From: CAYXPR01 sp964467255
Lineage (GTDB): Bacteria; Pseudomonadota; Alphaproteobacteria; Rickettsiales; RGZB01
NCBI GenBank assembly: GCA_964467255.1
Contig: CAYXPR010000006.1
Span: 62,001 to 126,000 of the forward strand
Direction of reading: 5' to 3'
DNA: 64,000 bases
How positions within the stretch are numbered: the stretch's first letter is position 1; each line of letters starts with the position of its first letter. Below are positions 9,419 to 18,000 of the stretch, piece after piece. The notes below the pieces were generated by a model that saw only the letters and a list, made by a program, of their open reading frames with translations, was not told the origin of the DNA and made no database searches. The translations under genes and the position numbers were made by a program.

Positions 9419-9694
9419 GTGAATAAGAACGAACTGATCGAAGCCGTAGCAAAAGCAACTGGTTCTACCAAAGCTGATGCCTCCAAATCCATTGATGCCA
9501 TTTTCGGCGTCATCACGACCCAGCTGAAAAAGGGTCAGGAAGTTCGCCTCGTGAACTTCGGTACATTCCTGGTTGCTAAACGCAAAGCCACCGAAGGCCG
9601 TAACCCACGCACCGGCGCTCCTATCAAAATTCCGGCATCCAAGCAGCCGAAATTCCGCGCTGGCAAACTGCTGAAAGAAGCAGTGAACAAGTAG
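9419..9694 (+). CDS. hupB: DNA-binding protein HU
   Basis: HU is the small nucleoid-compacting protein that bends DNA as a dimer. The 91 residues show the classic pattern: MNKNELIEAVAKATG at the start, VRLVNFGTF in the beta region, and the DNA-binding arm RNPRTGAPIKIPASK. The start codon is GTG, placed by GGGAG 7 nt upstream. Position directly after lon is the normal proteobacterial arrangement. Codon use is clean and biased, as expected for a highly expressed gene. A strong terminator follows. Confidence 0.97.
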   Translation: MNKNELIEAVAKATGSTKADASKSIDAIFGVITTQLKKGQEVRLVNFGTFLVAKRKATEGRNPRTGAPIKIPASKQPKFRAGKLLKEAVNK

Positions 9695-9718
9695 TTTTTA
9701 AACACTTGTTGCTATTAA

Positions 9719-9749
9719 AAACGGGCAGTCGATTGACTGCCCGTTTTTT
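9719..9749 (+). terminator. Rho-independent terminator of hupB
   Basis: A perfect 10-bp stem ACGGGCAGTC / GACTGCCCGT with a 4-nt loop (GATT) is followed by a run of T residues, 26 nt after the hupB stop. Confidence 0.92.
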
Positions 9750-9867
9750 CATGGCTTTTTGCCCCTTTTGCAGCAAATGCCTTTTTTCTTGTCATTTCTG
9801 GAAGGATGGTTTAGAAAGTGCGCCTCTTGCTAAGGGAAATAAGGCTTTTCTAGCATTCCCTTGAAGC

Positions 9868-9918
<51 letters not shown>

Positions 9919-9943
<25 letters not shown>

Positions 9944-10053
9944 TTTCCTCGCACCTTTGCCCGAACTCCCTTTTTCCTATTTTAAGACCTATCTGCACGC
10001 CTTGCGGCAGATAGGATAGTTCGAGTCTCTCATCGCCCACCATTTCCTCGCAC
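9919..10053 (+). repeat. 36-bp direct repeat of the tRNA-Val 3' end
   Basis: Bases 9919-9954 (T arm, acceptor strand and CCA of tRNA-Val plus 11 downstream bases) recur without mismatch at 10018-10053. The 63 nt between the copies contain a stem-loop. Duplicated tRNA 3' ends are typical of att sites left by tRNA-targeting integrases, but no integrase gene is near and the interval is too short for a normal element. A scar or a non-autonomous element is inferred. Confidence 0.85.
9988..10015. repeat. Stem-loop between the tRNA-Val 3'-end copies
   Basis: CCTATCTGC (9988-9996) pairs perfectly with GCAGATAGG (10007-10015), giving 9 bp around a 10-nt loop. It ends 2 nt before the second tRNA 3'-end copy. 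No T run follows, so it does not look like a standard terminator. Confidence 0.75.
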
Positions 10054-10364
10054 GCTTGCGCCTTCTCCATAACTCCTTCATATATCGCCCTTTTTCAGCG
10101 AGCCGCTAAAACGCTAAAATACCACTAAAATACAATCCATTAAACTCTTAGATTTCTGCGGGTTTTAAGGATTTTTTAACCACCCGCGTGCTATTCTGAA
10201 CGCTTCAACTTGACCTCTGAACGCTTGAGCTTTTTAGTTTTTGTGTTTTGTTTTGGTCTTAACCCCCAGCTGCTCCGGCTTCTGGTGGTTTTGATAGGTG
10301 CGCATCTTCCGGGCAATCGTAAGTACCGGGGCGCTATCTGCTACTCTTGATGGACGGGCTACAC
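10054..10364. other. Noncoding stretch downstream of the tRNA-Val repeat
   Basis: There is no convincing gene in 311 nt. Two copies of TCTGAACGCTT lie 21 nt apart (10195-10205 and 10216-10226). Composition changes from AT-rich to GC-rich after about 10265, which suggests a junction before the orphan gene. Confidence 0.5.
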
Positions 10365-10637
10365 ATGGCTACGGTTCACACTGTCACGACCGGCAACGAC
10401 GTCACGGTCACCACGCAGCACCTCCGCGCCCTCCGCGCCCTGCTCATCACGGTCCACAACGACAAGGACCTCGGGGCCGAGCACGTGAAGGCGATCGTGG
10501 TGCAGTTGGTGTCGATCGAGGCGACGCTGGCGCTCAAGGAGGCCGACGACGCGAAGAAGGCGGCGACCGAGGCGGCCCAGAACGAGGACTACCTCGACTG
10601 GCTGACCGAACAGGCCCGCAACGACCCGCGTTACTAA
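10365..10637 (+). CDS. GC-rich orphan small protein of foreign composition
   Basis: I do not recognise this 90-residue protein. It begins MATVHTVTTGNDVTV and continues as a helical, Ala/Asp/Glu-rich chain with a likely coiled-coil or helical-hairpin region (about residues 40-80), ending RNDPRY. Its third codon positions are almost all G or C, far above every neighbour, resembling genes of high-GC actinobacteria or their phages. ATG codons at 10350 and 10365 are both possible starts; I chose 10365. It sits between tRNA-Val with its duplicated 3' end and tRNA-Asp, a common insertion spot. Recent horizontal transfer is the likeliest reading. A chimeric assembly is the alternative. Confidence 0.6.
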   Translation: MATVHTVTTGNDVTVTTQHLRALRALLITVHNDKDLGAEHVKAIVVQLVSIEATLALKEADDAKKAATEAAQNEDYLDWLTEQARNDPRY

Positions 10638-10838
10638 GCTTCCAACGCTGAGTTCGTGACTTGAGCAGTTCGATTCTCCGAGCGACAGCCTTAAATGGTT
10701 GTCCTCGGGGGTCGGTGTTTTACGGATTTTCCGTTATTTCCCCTGTTTTCACCGTTTATACCCCCTAAAAGCCCCATAAATACCCCTTGCCCTTCCCAAA
10801 AACATGCTCTATGTATACGCCCCTACTAAGCCTTTTAA

Positions 10839-10915
<77 letters not shown>

Positions 10916-10948
10916 TTTCCCTTTAAATATCTCATTTTCGCGCCGCTT

Positions 10949-11290
10949 ATGAGCCCCAAACCCACACCGGATTTCACCCAGCTTACCGCCACGTTTTTAG
11001 ACTTGTGGCAGAAGCAGCTTGTGGCTACGTTTAACGACCCCGGCATTGTGGGTGCCATGCTGGAAAATGTGCGCGCACACGCGACAAATGCGCAAACGGG
11101 TGCAGGATATGAAACAGTCTCAGGCAAAAAATCCCCTCGCACTGCCGCTGCCAGTGTACCTCAGCACGGCAACGACGAATTACGCCAGCTCAAAAGCCGC
11201 GTGGCAGCTTTGGAAAAGCGGATTGCTGCACTGGAATCCGGCGCTGCAAAGCCAAGCCGCCGCGCTGCTAAAACCACCAAGCGTAAATAA
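10949..11290 (+). CDS. Small PHA-synthase partner/phasin-like protein overlapping phaC
   Basis: The 113-residue protein has an N-terminal helical part with FLDLWQKQL followed by DPGIVGAML, resembling the small proteins encoded before short alphaproteobacterial PhaC enzymes. It also has a variable Ala/Gly middle, a coiled-coil segment (about 74-97) and a basic AAKTTKRK tail. Its last 182 nt overlap the start of phaC in another frame. Position and coiled coil suggest a granule-associated helper of the synthase (PhaE or phasin role), but I know of no direct proof for this family. Both proteins look natural in composition, so the overlap appears real. Confidence 0.7.
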   Translation: MSPKPTPDFTQLTATFLDLWQKQLVATFNDPGIVGAMLENVRAHATNAQTGAGYETVSGKKSPRTAAASVPQHGNDELRQLKSRVAALEKRIAALESGAAKPSRRAAKTTKRK

Positions 11291-12335
11291 CCTTCGCGCC
11301 GATGCCGCGTTTGAAGACACAGCCCACACACGGCTGATTCATTTCCTTGAAGGCATTAAATTTTACCTTGAAACCCCCGCACCGGAAGTGCCGCGCCTGC
11401 CGCGCGCCTGTTTGTGGCAGGAAGGCTCCACACAATTGCTGGATTATGGCAGTGTTCGGGCGCGCGAAGCCGATAAGCCTGCCATTTTGTTTGTACCTTC
11501 GCTGATTAATAAGTCTTACATTCTGGATTTGATGCCAGACCGCAGCCTGCTGCAATTCTTAAGCGACGAAGGCTTTCACCCCCTGTTGCTCGATTGGAAC
11601 GAGCCTGGCGCAGCGGAAGCAGGCTTCACGCTCGAAGATTACGTCACCCAGCGCGTCGAGCCCGCGCTCGAAGAAGCACAGCATTTGCTTGGCCGCCCCG
11701 TGGTGCTGGCAGGCTATTGCATGGGTGGGCTGCTCGCTATGGCTGCGGCCTTGCGCAAAAAACAGCGCGTGCAAGGATTAGTCCTGCTGGCCACGCCGTG
11801 GGACTTCCATGCGTCCGATGTTTCACGCATTGCTCTTGCCCCCGGCGCGGTACACACGCTTGAAAATCTGCTGATGCAATCGCCCTTATTGCCCGCATCA
11901 ACCGTGCATGCACTATTTTATTTCATGAACCCGTTTGCCGTGCACCGTAAATTTGAGCGGCTCTATGCGCTTTCCGAGCACGAAGAATGCCCCGTGCTGC
12001 TGGCGCGCGAGCGCTGGGTGAATGACGGCATCCCCTTAACGCGCGAGGTGGCGCGCACCTGCTTTATCGATTGGGCAGCCGATAACACGCTGGTGGAAGG
12101 CCAGTGGCGCGTGGATGGCACCATCATCAACCCTGCCGCGCTCCGCACACCCACCTTCATCGCCTTGCCGCAATATGACCAGATTGTGCCCCCCGCCTGT
12201 GCCACACCGCTGGCAGAAAAAATCAAAGATGCGCGCACCGTTTCCTGCCCCTCGGGCCATGTGGGGATGATTGTGGGGCGAAGCGCGCGAGAAAGCCTCT
12301 GGCTTCCGCTTGCAAAATGGCTGCAATCCTTGTAA
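11109..12335 (+). CDS. phaC: Poly(3-hydroxybutyrate) synthase, short alphaproteobacterial type
   Basis: PhaC polymerises 3-hydroxybutyryl-CoA into storage granules. The 408-residue alpha/beta-hydrolase has the lipase-like box GYCMGG with nucleophile Cys204 in place of serine, Asp357 (QYDQIVPP) and His384 (PSGHVGM), completing the triad. The length is much shorter than class I enzymes (about 590) and closer to class III (about 355-400). The start is the ATG at 11109 after GCAGGA, giving the N-terminus with PLALPLPVYL. The upstream small gene overlaps it. phaA and phaB follow, so the whole PHB route from acetyl-CoA is present here. Confidence 0.93.
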   Translation: MKQSQAKNPLALPLPVYLSTATTNYASSKAAWQLWKSGLLHWNPALQSQAAALLKPPSVNNLRADAAFEDTAHTRLIHFLEGIKFYLETPAPEVPRLPRACLWQEGSTQLLDYGSVRAREADKPAILFVPSLINKSYILDLMPDRSLLQFLSDEGFHPLLLDWNEPGAAEAGFTLEDYVTQRVEPALEEAQHLLGRPVVLAGYCMGGLLAMAAALRKKQRVQGLVLLATPWDFHASDVSRIALAPGAVHTLENLLMQSPLLPASTVHALFYFMNPFAVHRKFERLYALSEHEECPVLLARERWVNDGIPLTREVARTCFIDWAADNTLVEGQWRVDGTIINPAALRTPTFIALPQYDQIVPPACATPLAEKIKDARTVSCPSGHVGMIVGRSARESLWLPLAKWLQSL

Positions 12336-12376
12336 AAACAAAGCCCCAAACGGATTCCAGCCACAAGGAGTTTTTC

Positions 12377-13561
12377 ATGGCCGCTCAGGATATTGTTATT
12401 GTTGGCGCTGCACGCACTGCAATCGGGAATTTTTCAGGCGGTTTTGCCAGCCTTCCGGCGCATGCACTCGGCGTAGCGGTTATCAAAGAACTTTTGGCAC
12501 GCACCGGCATTAAAGCCGAAGATGTCTCTGAAGTGATTTTAGGCCAAGTATTAAACGCCGCACAGGGCATGAACCCCGCACGTCAGGCCTCCATCCATGC
12601 TGGCTTGCCCAAAGAAGTGCCCGCATGGGGCATCAACCAAGTATGCGGCAGTGGCCTCCGCGCTGTGGCGCTTGCCACGCAGGCCATTATCAGCGGCGAC
12701 AGCAGCATCGTGATTGCCGGCGGTCAGGAAAGCATGAGCAATGCGCCCCACGCCGTGCTGATGCGCCCGGGTGTAAAAATGGGCAATGCCTCGCTGGTCG
12801 ACACCATGATTAACGACGGCCTCACCGACGCGTTTGCCACCACACACATGGGTATCACGGCAGAAAATGTCGCCAAAAAATTTGGCATCAGCCGCGCCGA
12901 CCAAGATGCTTTCTCTGCCCTTTCGCAGCAAAAAGCTGAAAAAGCGCAGAAAGAAAACCGCTTTAAAGATGAAATCGTGCCTGTCACCGTGAAGGGCCGC
13001 AAAGAAGATGTGATCGTTAGCGTGGATGAATTCCCGCGCCATGGCACCACTGCCGATGCACTTAGCAAACTCCGCCCCGCGTTCGATAAAGAAGGCACCG
13101 TCACCGCAGGCAACGCATCAGGCATTAACGACGGCGCGGCCGCCGTGGTGCTGATGACCGCCGCCGAGGCTGCCAAACGCGGCCTGAAGCCTTTGGCGCG
13201 CATTGCGTCGTGGGCGCAGGCGGGTGTGGAGCCTTCGCTGATGGGCACAGGGCCGATTCCGGCTGCACGTAAGGCGCTTGAGAAGGCGGGCTGGAAAATT
13301 GCCGACCTCGATGTGATTGAAGCTAACGAAGCGTTTGCTTCGCAGGCGATTGCGGTGAACCGCGAACTAAAGTGGGACGAAAGCAAAGTAAACGTGAATG
13401 GCGGCGCGATTGCGCTTGGCCACCCGATTGGCGCATCGGGCGCGCGCATTCTTGTCACCCTTGTGCATGAAATGCAAAAACGCAAAGCTAAAAAAGCCAT
13501 CGCTACGCTCTGCATCGGCGGCGGCATGGGCATCGCCATGTGTGTGGAAGGCGTGTCATGA
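12377..13561 (+). CDS. phaA: Acetyl-CoA acetyltransferase (beta-ketothiolase)
   Basis: PhaA condenses two acetyl-CoA to acetoacetyl-CoA, the first PHB step. The 394-residue thiolase carries Cys90 (NQVCGSGL, acyl acceptor), His349 (GHPIGASGA) and Cys379 (CIGGGMG), matching the Zoogloea positions 89/348/378. AAGGAG precedes the ATG at 12377, which decides against the earlier in-frame ATG at 12317. phaC ends 41 nt upstream. Its stop overlaps the start of the next small gene (ATGA). Confidence 0.96.
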   Translation: MAAQDIVIVGAARTAIGNFSGGFASLPAHALGVAVIKELLARTGIKAEDVSEVILGQVLNAAQGMNPARQASIHAGLPKEVPAWGINQVCGSGLRAVALATQAIISGDSSIVIAGGQESMSNAPHAVLMRPGVKMGNASLVDTMINDGLTDAFATTHMGITAENVAKKFGISRADQDAFSALSQQKAEKAQKENRFKDEIVPVTVKGRKEDVIVSVDEFPRHGTTADALSKLRPAFDKEGTVTAGNASGINDGAAAVVLMTAAEAAKRGLKPLARIASWAQAGVEPSLMGTGPIPAARKALEKAGWKIADLDVIEANEAFASQAIAVNRELKWDESKVNVNGGAIALGHPIGASGARILVTLVHEMQKRKAKKAIATLCIGGGMGIAMCVEGVS

Positions 13562-13827
13562 AACTCTTTCTTCTCGCACTGTCATTTTTGATATTTTCTT
13601 CTGCACAGGCGGAAGATTATTCGCCCTATAAAAACGTGCAGCAGCGCACCTACATCATCGAACAGATAAAGGCCCTGCCAACAAAATTACCTTGCGATGA
13701 TGGCGATTATGACGGGCACATGCGCCTCTATCACACCGGCGATGCGCTCACCATGGACATGAATCCAAAACGCCTCAATGTGGAACTAGACAAAAACGAT
13801 AAATTTATTAAAGCTTACTGCGGATAA
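13558..13827 (+). CDS. Small exported protein inside the PHB operon
   Basis: This is an unrecognised 89-residue protein with a clear signal peptide (MKLFLLALSFLIFSS, cleavage after AQA near residue 18). The mature part is about 70 residues with two cysteines (CDDGDYDGH and the C-terminal YCG) that could form a periplasmic disulfide. It overlaps the phaA stop by 4 nt and ends 18 nt before phaB, so co-translation with the PHB genes is likely. An exported protein in an operon for cytoplasmic storage granules is unexpected. No function can be assigned. Confidence 0.75.
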   Translation: MKLFLLALSFLIFSSAQAEDYSPYKNVQQRTYIIEQIKALPTKLPCDDGDYDGHMRLYHTGDALTMDMNPKRLNVELDKNDKFIKAYCG

Positions 13828-13845
13828 ACGCGAGGAGAAGTACAA

Positions 13846-14586
13846 ATGGGACAAGCAACAAAACAACGCGTGGCACTGGTAACGGGCGGCACACGCGGCA
13901 TCGGCGCCTCCATCTCTAAGGCGCTCAAAGCCTATGGTTTTAAGGTCGCGGCCAATTACGCGAAGAATGATGAAGCCGCTGAGGCCTTCAAAAAAGAAAC
14001 GGGCATCGCCGTCTACAAATGGAACGTGGCCGACGCCGAAGAATGCTTAAACGGCGTGCTGAAAATCTCGGAAGACATGGACGCACCGGTGGAAATACTG
14101 GTGAATAATGCTGGCATCACGCGCGACGTGGTGCTGCAGAAAATGACGCCGGAAGATTGGCACCGCGTGATTGAAACCAACCTCACCTCATGCTTCAACA
14201 TGTCGCGCGCCGTGATTACAGGCATGCGTGAACGTGGCTATGGCCGCATCATCAGCATCAGCTCCATCAACGCGCAGCTTGGTCAATTCGGGCAAACGAA
14301 TTACTCTGCCGCTAAAGCAGGCATTCTTGGCTTCACCAAAGCCTTAAGCCGCGAAACGGCAGCAAAAGGCATCACGGTAAATGCCGTCGCGCCAGGCTAT
14401 ATCGACACAGAAATGGTGCGCGATGTGCCGCAGGACGTGCTGGACCGTATCATCGCGCAAATTCCGGTGCGCCGCCTTGGCTCGCCCGATGAAGTGGCGC
14501 GCTGCGTGGTGTTTTTGGCATCCGACGAAGCAGGCTTCATCACGGGTGAAACCATCTCCGTCAATGGCGGTCACCACATGGAGTAA
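13846..14586 (+). CDS. phaB: Acetoacetyl-CoA reductase (NADPH)
   Basis: PhaB reduces acetoacetyl-CoA to (R)-3-hydroxybutyryl-CoA for PhaC. The 246-residue short-chain dehydrogenase shows the cofactor motif TGGTRGIG (13-20), NNAG (87-90) and the catalytic Ser140, Tyr153 and Lys157 (YSAAK). GGTRGIG with FGQTNYSAAKAG is the form seen in PhaB rather than FabG, and the genomic position supports this. CGAGGAG lies 8 nt before the ATG. Confidence 0.95.
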   Translation: MGQATKQRVALVTGGTRGIGASISKALKAYGFKVAANYAKNDEAAEAFKKETGIAVYKWNVADAEECLNGVLKISEDMDAPVEILVNNAGITRDVVLQKMTPEDWHRVIETNLTSCFNMSRAVITGMRERGYGRIISISSINAQLGQFGQTNYSAAKAGILGFTKALSRETAAKGITVNAVAPGYIDTEMVRDVPQDVLDRIIAQIPVRRLGSPDEVARCVVFLASDEAGFITGETISVNGGHHME

Positions 14587-14654
14587 GGCGGTTTTACCGT
14601 CGTAAAAAATTTCTGGCATCCCTGAATAAAAGGTTTTATACAGGTTTCCCCGAT

Positions 14655-14729
14655 GGCCGGGTAGCAAAGTGGTAATGCGGCGGACTGCAAATCCGCCATG
14701 CGGCGGTTCGATTCCGCCCCCGGCCTCCA
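14655..14729 (+). tRNA. tRNA-Cys (anticodon GCA)
   Basis: Acceptor GGCCGGG/CCCGGCC, anticodon stem GCGGA/TCCGC with GCA in the loop, T loop TTCGATT, discriminator T (usual for tRNA-Cys), encoded CCA; 75 nt. Parts of its 3' end recur downstream. Confidence 0.96.
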
Positions 14730-14857
14730 GTTTACCCACAAAAAATCTTGGAATCGTAGTACCGCCGCAGTTTTAATGAACATCATCACCCCTGGGGGGA
14801 TGATGTTTGGCGGTTCGATTTGGCTTTCGCCGCCCTTCGGGTCGCCCCCGGCCTCCA
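14702..14857 (+). repeat. Interrupted copy of the tRNA-Cys 3' end
   Basis: GGCGGTTCGATT (14702-14713) and CGCCCCCGGCCTCCA (14715-14729) of tRNA-Cys recur at 14809-14820 and 14843-14857. In the copy the halves are split by 22 nt (14821-14842), which contain CCCTTCGGG, a small stem-loop. No full tRNA can fold from the copy because the 5' acceptor strand is absent. It looks like a second tRNA 3'-end duplication, like that after tRNA-Val. Confidence 0.8.
14781..14805. repeat. GC-rich stem-loop before the tRNA-Cys 3'-end copy
   Basis: CATCATC...GATGATG closes a stem extended by CCCC/GGGG with one mismatch and a tiny loop. It ends 3 nt before the tRNA-Cys copy, the same order as after tRNA-Val. 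No T run follows. Confidence 0.7.
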
Positions 14858-14932
14858 CCCATCTCTCGCATAAAACCACGTGCTTTTAAAAACACACCAC
14901 CACATTCCCTTGTGGCACCCGTGTTTAAAACC

Positions 14933-14975
14933 CCATTATTTAGTTGGAAAACTTAGGTTTTTTCGTTAATAATGG
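14933..14975. repeat. Inverted repeat upstream of the ankyrin-SPOR gene
   Basis: CCATTATT (14933-14940) and AATAATGG (14968-14975) are inverted, with a smaller AAAAC/GTTTT hairpin inside. It covers the earliest possible TTG start of the next gene, arguing for a downstream start. It could act as a leader structure or an operator. Confidence 0.5.
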
Positions 14976-15006
14976 TACAGATGATTCGGGGCGTGTAGGT
15001 AGTGAT

Positions 15007-18000
15007 TTGCGGGTAATTCTAACGAAGCGATATGCCCTTCTTCTGGCGCTTGTCTTCGCGTGGCTCTTCAGCCTTGCGGTGTTTCATGCCGCCTTTGCTC
15101 AGGATATTAGCTTTAACGACCCACTGGTAGATGCTGCCGAGCGCGAAGATGCGCAAGCGGTGATGGAGCTTTTAAAAGCGGGCCACCCGCCTGATAGCCG
15201 CGGAAAGTTTGAAGTCACCGCGCTGATGCGCGCGTCCTATCGCGGCAACCGCCAGATAACCGAACTGCTGCTCAACGTGGGTGCCAGCGCCAACAGTGTG
15301 GATATTGGCGGCGCCACGGCGCTGCATCTGGCCGCACGCGAGGGGCACATTCAGCTCGTCAAAATGCTGCTGAAATACGGCGCCCTGCCCGACATGGCCG
15401 ACGCCGAAGGCTGGACACCGCTCATGCGCGCCGTAAGCGCCAAACAAGAACGCTCGGTGCAGGCACTCATCGAGGCTGGTGCGAATGTAAATTCCACCAA
15501 CAACCAAAACGAAACGCCGCTCATGCTGGCCACGCAAAAGCGTGATGCGCAGATTGCGCGTTACCTGCTTGCCAGCGGCGCAGACCCTGAAATAAAAAAT
15601 GCCGAAGGCCTGAGTGCGCTTGAAATTGCCCGCAAGCGCGGTGTGGCGTCGGTAGAAAACTTGCTTGTGTCCTACATCCAGCTCGGTCGCTCACGCCCCG
15701 CCCCGCGTAACACCGCCCCACAGCAAAAGACCGTGTATGCGACCAGCATCGACAAGCCCGGCCTTTTCATTGAAATCAAGGAAAGTGGCGCCGAGAAAAA
15801 ACAAGCCGCGCAGGAACCGAAAGTCAATATTCCGGCAAATAGCGCACTGCTCGCAGAAAATAATCCACCGCAAATAGCGCCTGCACAAGCAGAGCCCACA
15901 CCAGTCGTCCAAGCGCCCGCGGCACCTGCTCCTGCTGCGCCCGCCCCTCAAGCTCCGGCCCCGCAAGCAACCGCACCGCAAGCCTATATCGCGCCACAGC
16001 CCGTGCCACCACCGGTTACACCGGCTCCCGTTGCTCCTGAACCCGCACCACAGCCGCAAATACTGCAGTCACAAGTCGCGCCAACGCCAACACCCACCGC
16101 ACCGCCAGCGCCAATTGCTGAGGAAGTCCTCAAAATGGAAACACAGCGCCTCCAAGCTGTGCCTCCCGCTCCAAGCGCACCTCCGGCAGCAGAAGTGCCG
16201 CCGCCAGCACCCATTGCATCACCTGCGCCGCCGCCTGCCGTAGCACAAGCCCCTGCGCCGACGCCTTTGCCTGCACCTGCCGCACCACCACCGCAAGCAT
16301 TCCCTGATGGTGCAGAAGTTGCCGCCGCCATGAAGAAAGAAATCGCGCTGCCCGATAATCTGCCAGAGCAAACCGGACCTGCGCTGCCCAAAGCGCCGGA
16401 AGCGCCACCTGCAGCACCCACACCCGCACCAAAAGCAGAAAAAATTCCACTCGTACCGCCGGAAATGGAAGCCGCGCCCACGCCGGAAGTGTTTGTGCTG
16501 GAAGAAGAAACGTTTGAAGAAGAACCCGCTGAAACAGCACTCGTAAAACCTGCGCCTGTTGCACCACCGGAAGAAAAAGCACCGGAAATACCGCCTGTGG
16601 CCACGCAAGAAGTTGTGCCGCCCGCATCACCACCCACACCTGCAGCTCCGCCACCTGCTGCGCCAAAAGTGGCAGAGGTAAAGCCACCTGAACCCGCTCC
16701 GGCACCTGCGGCTGCACCCACAGCACCACCCTCGCCACCTGTTGAAATTGCGGTTGTGATTCCGGCGCCGCAGCCACGTGTTGCACCCGATGCGATACCC
16801 GATGAAACCATGCGGCCAAAAGAAGAAAAAACACCGCCACTGCTGGGCGCTGAAACGCAGCGCGCCGCACCACTCGAAGCACCGCGCGCAAAAATAACGC
16901 CGCCGCCCGAACCGCCTGCAATCGCAGCGCCGGAACCACAAGCACCAGCCGCACAAATTGCCTTGCTCACGCCGCCACCTGAGCCGGAATTACCCGCGCT
17001 GAAAGCAACCATCCCTCCGCCACCTGCTGAGCCCACACCAGCACCCACGCCTGAGCCGCCTGCAATTGCAGCACCCGAAAAGCCGCCGCTGATTGCGCTG
17101 CCAGAGTTACGGCTGAATGCACCCGAACCTGCGCCGGAAAAACCTGCAGAGCCTGAGGTAAAAGAGCCGGAGCTCGAGCCGGAAAAGCCCGTAGCCGAGG
17201 CGCCGAAGCCAAAAGAAGAGCCGAAACCACAACCGCCGGAGCCTGAAGTGGTGAAAAAAGAAACACCACCTGCACCACCGCCTGTGGCCCCTAAACCTAT
17301 CGTGAATGAAGCCCCGCCACCCATGCCGTGGCTGCCGGAAATGTCTGCCCCGAAAGAGCCTGAACTGAAACCAGAGCCCGCACCTACGCCGCCGCCCGCT
17401 CCCTCAAAAGAAGAGCCAAAGAAAATTGCACCGCCTGCGCCGCCTACGCCACCACCAGCAGCACCTGTCGCTCCACCACCGCCGAAAGCAGAGCCTGCAC
17501 TGCAGCCCTCCACGAAAGTGGCGCCGCCGTTCCCGATTACGCCTTCGCCGGGCCCCGTGCCTGTGGCGCGGCCTTATGCGCGAGTGGTCGATAATCTGCC
17601 GTGGCTTTCTGATATGCCCGCTGCATTGCCGGGGGACACACCGAGTGACGTTGGTGCCGCGCCTGATTCCAACCGCATTGATCTAGCAGAAGCAGAGCTG
17701 CCGGAGATGTTACCAGAACCAACAAAAACTGAACCCGCGCCACCTGTGCCCGTCGCAGAAGAAAAACCTGCAGGCGGCACCAAGCCCGTACCGCCACCAC
17801 CGCCTCCGCCGCCCGTGGAAAGTAAAAAACCACCCAAGCCACGTGATGCGATGAAGGAAGAGGAAATCCGCCGCCGGATGGAGGCGCTGGAAAAACGCGC
17901 CCTCGCCATTCGCGAAGGCAGGCCGCTGCCCACACCATCGAGCGACAAGGAACTCGACGCCATGCCCATGCCAGTAGTGCCGCCGCTCACGGGTGAGCCG

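Noticed and set aside
15984..17513. Long Gly/Ser/Ala-rich frame on the minus strand inside the ankyrin-SPOR gene
   Set aside because: It is the mirror of the Pro/Ala-rich codons of the plus-strand gene; no start signal and no family resemblance.
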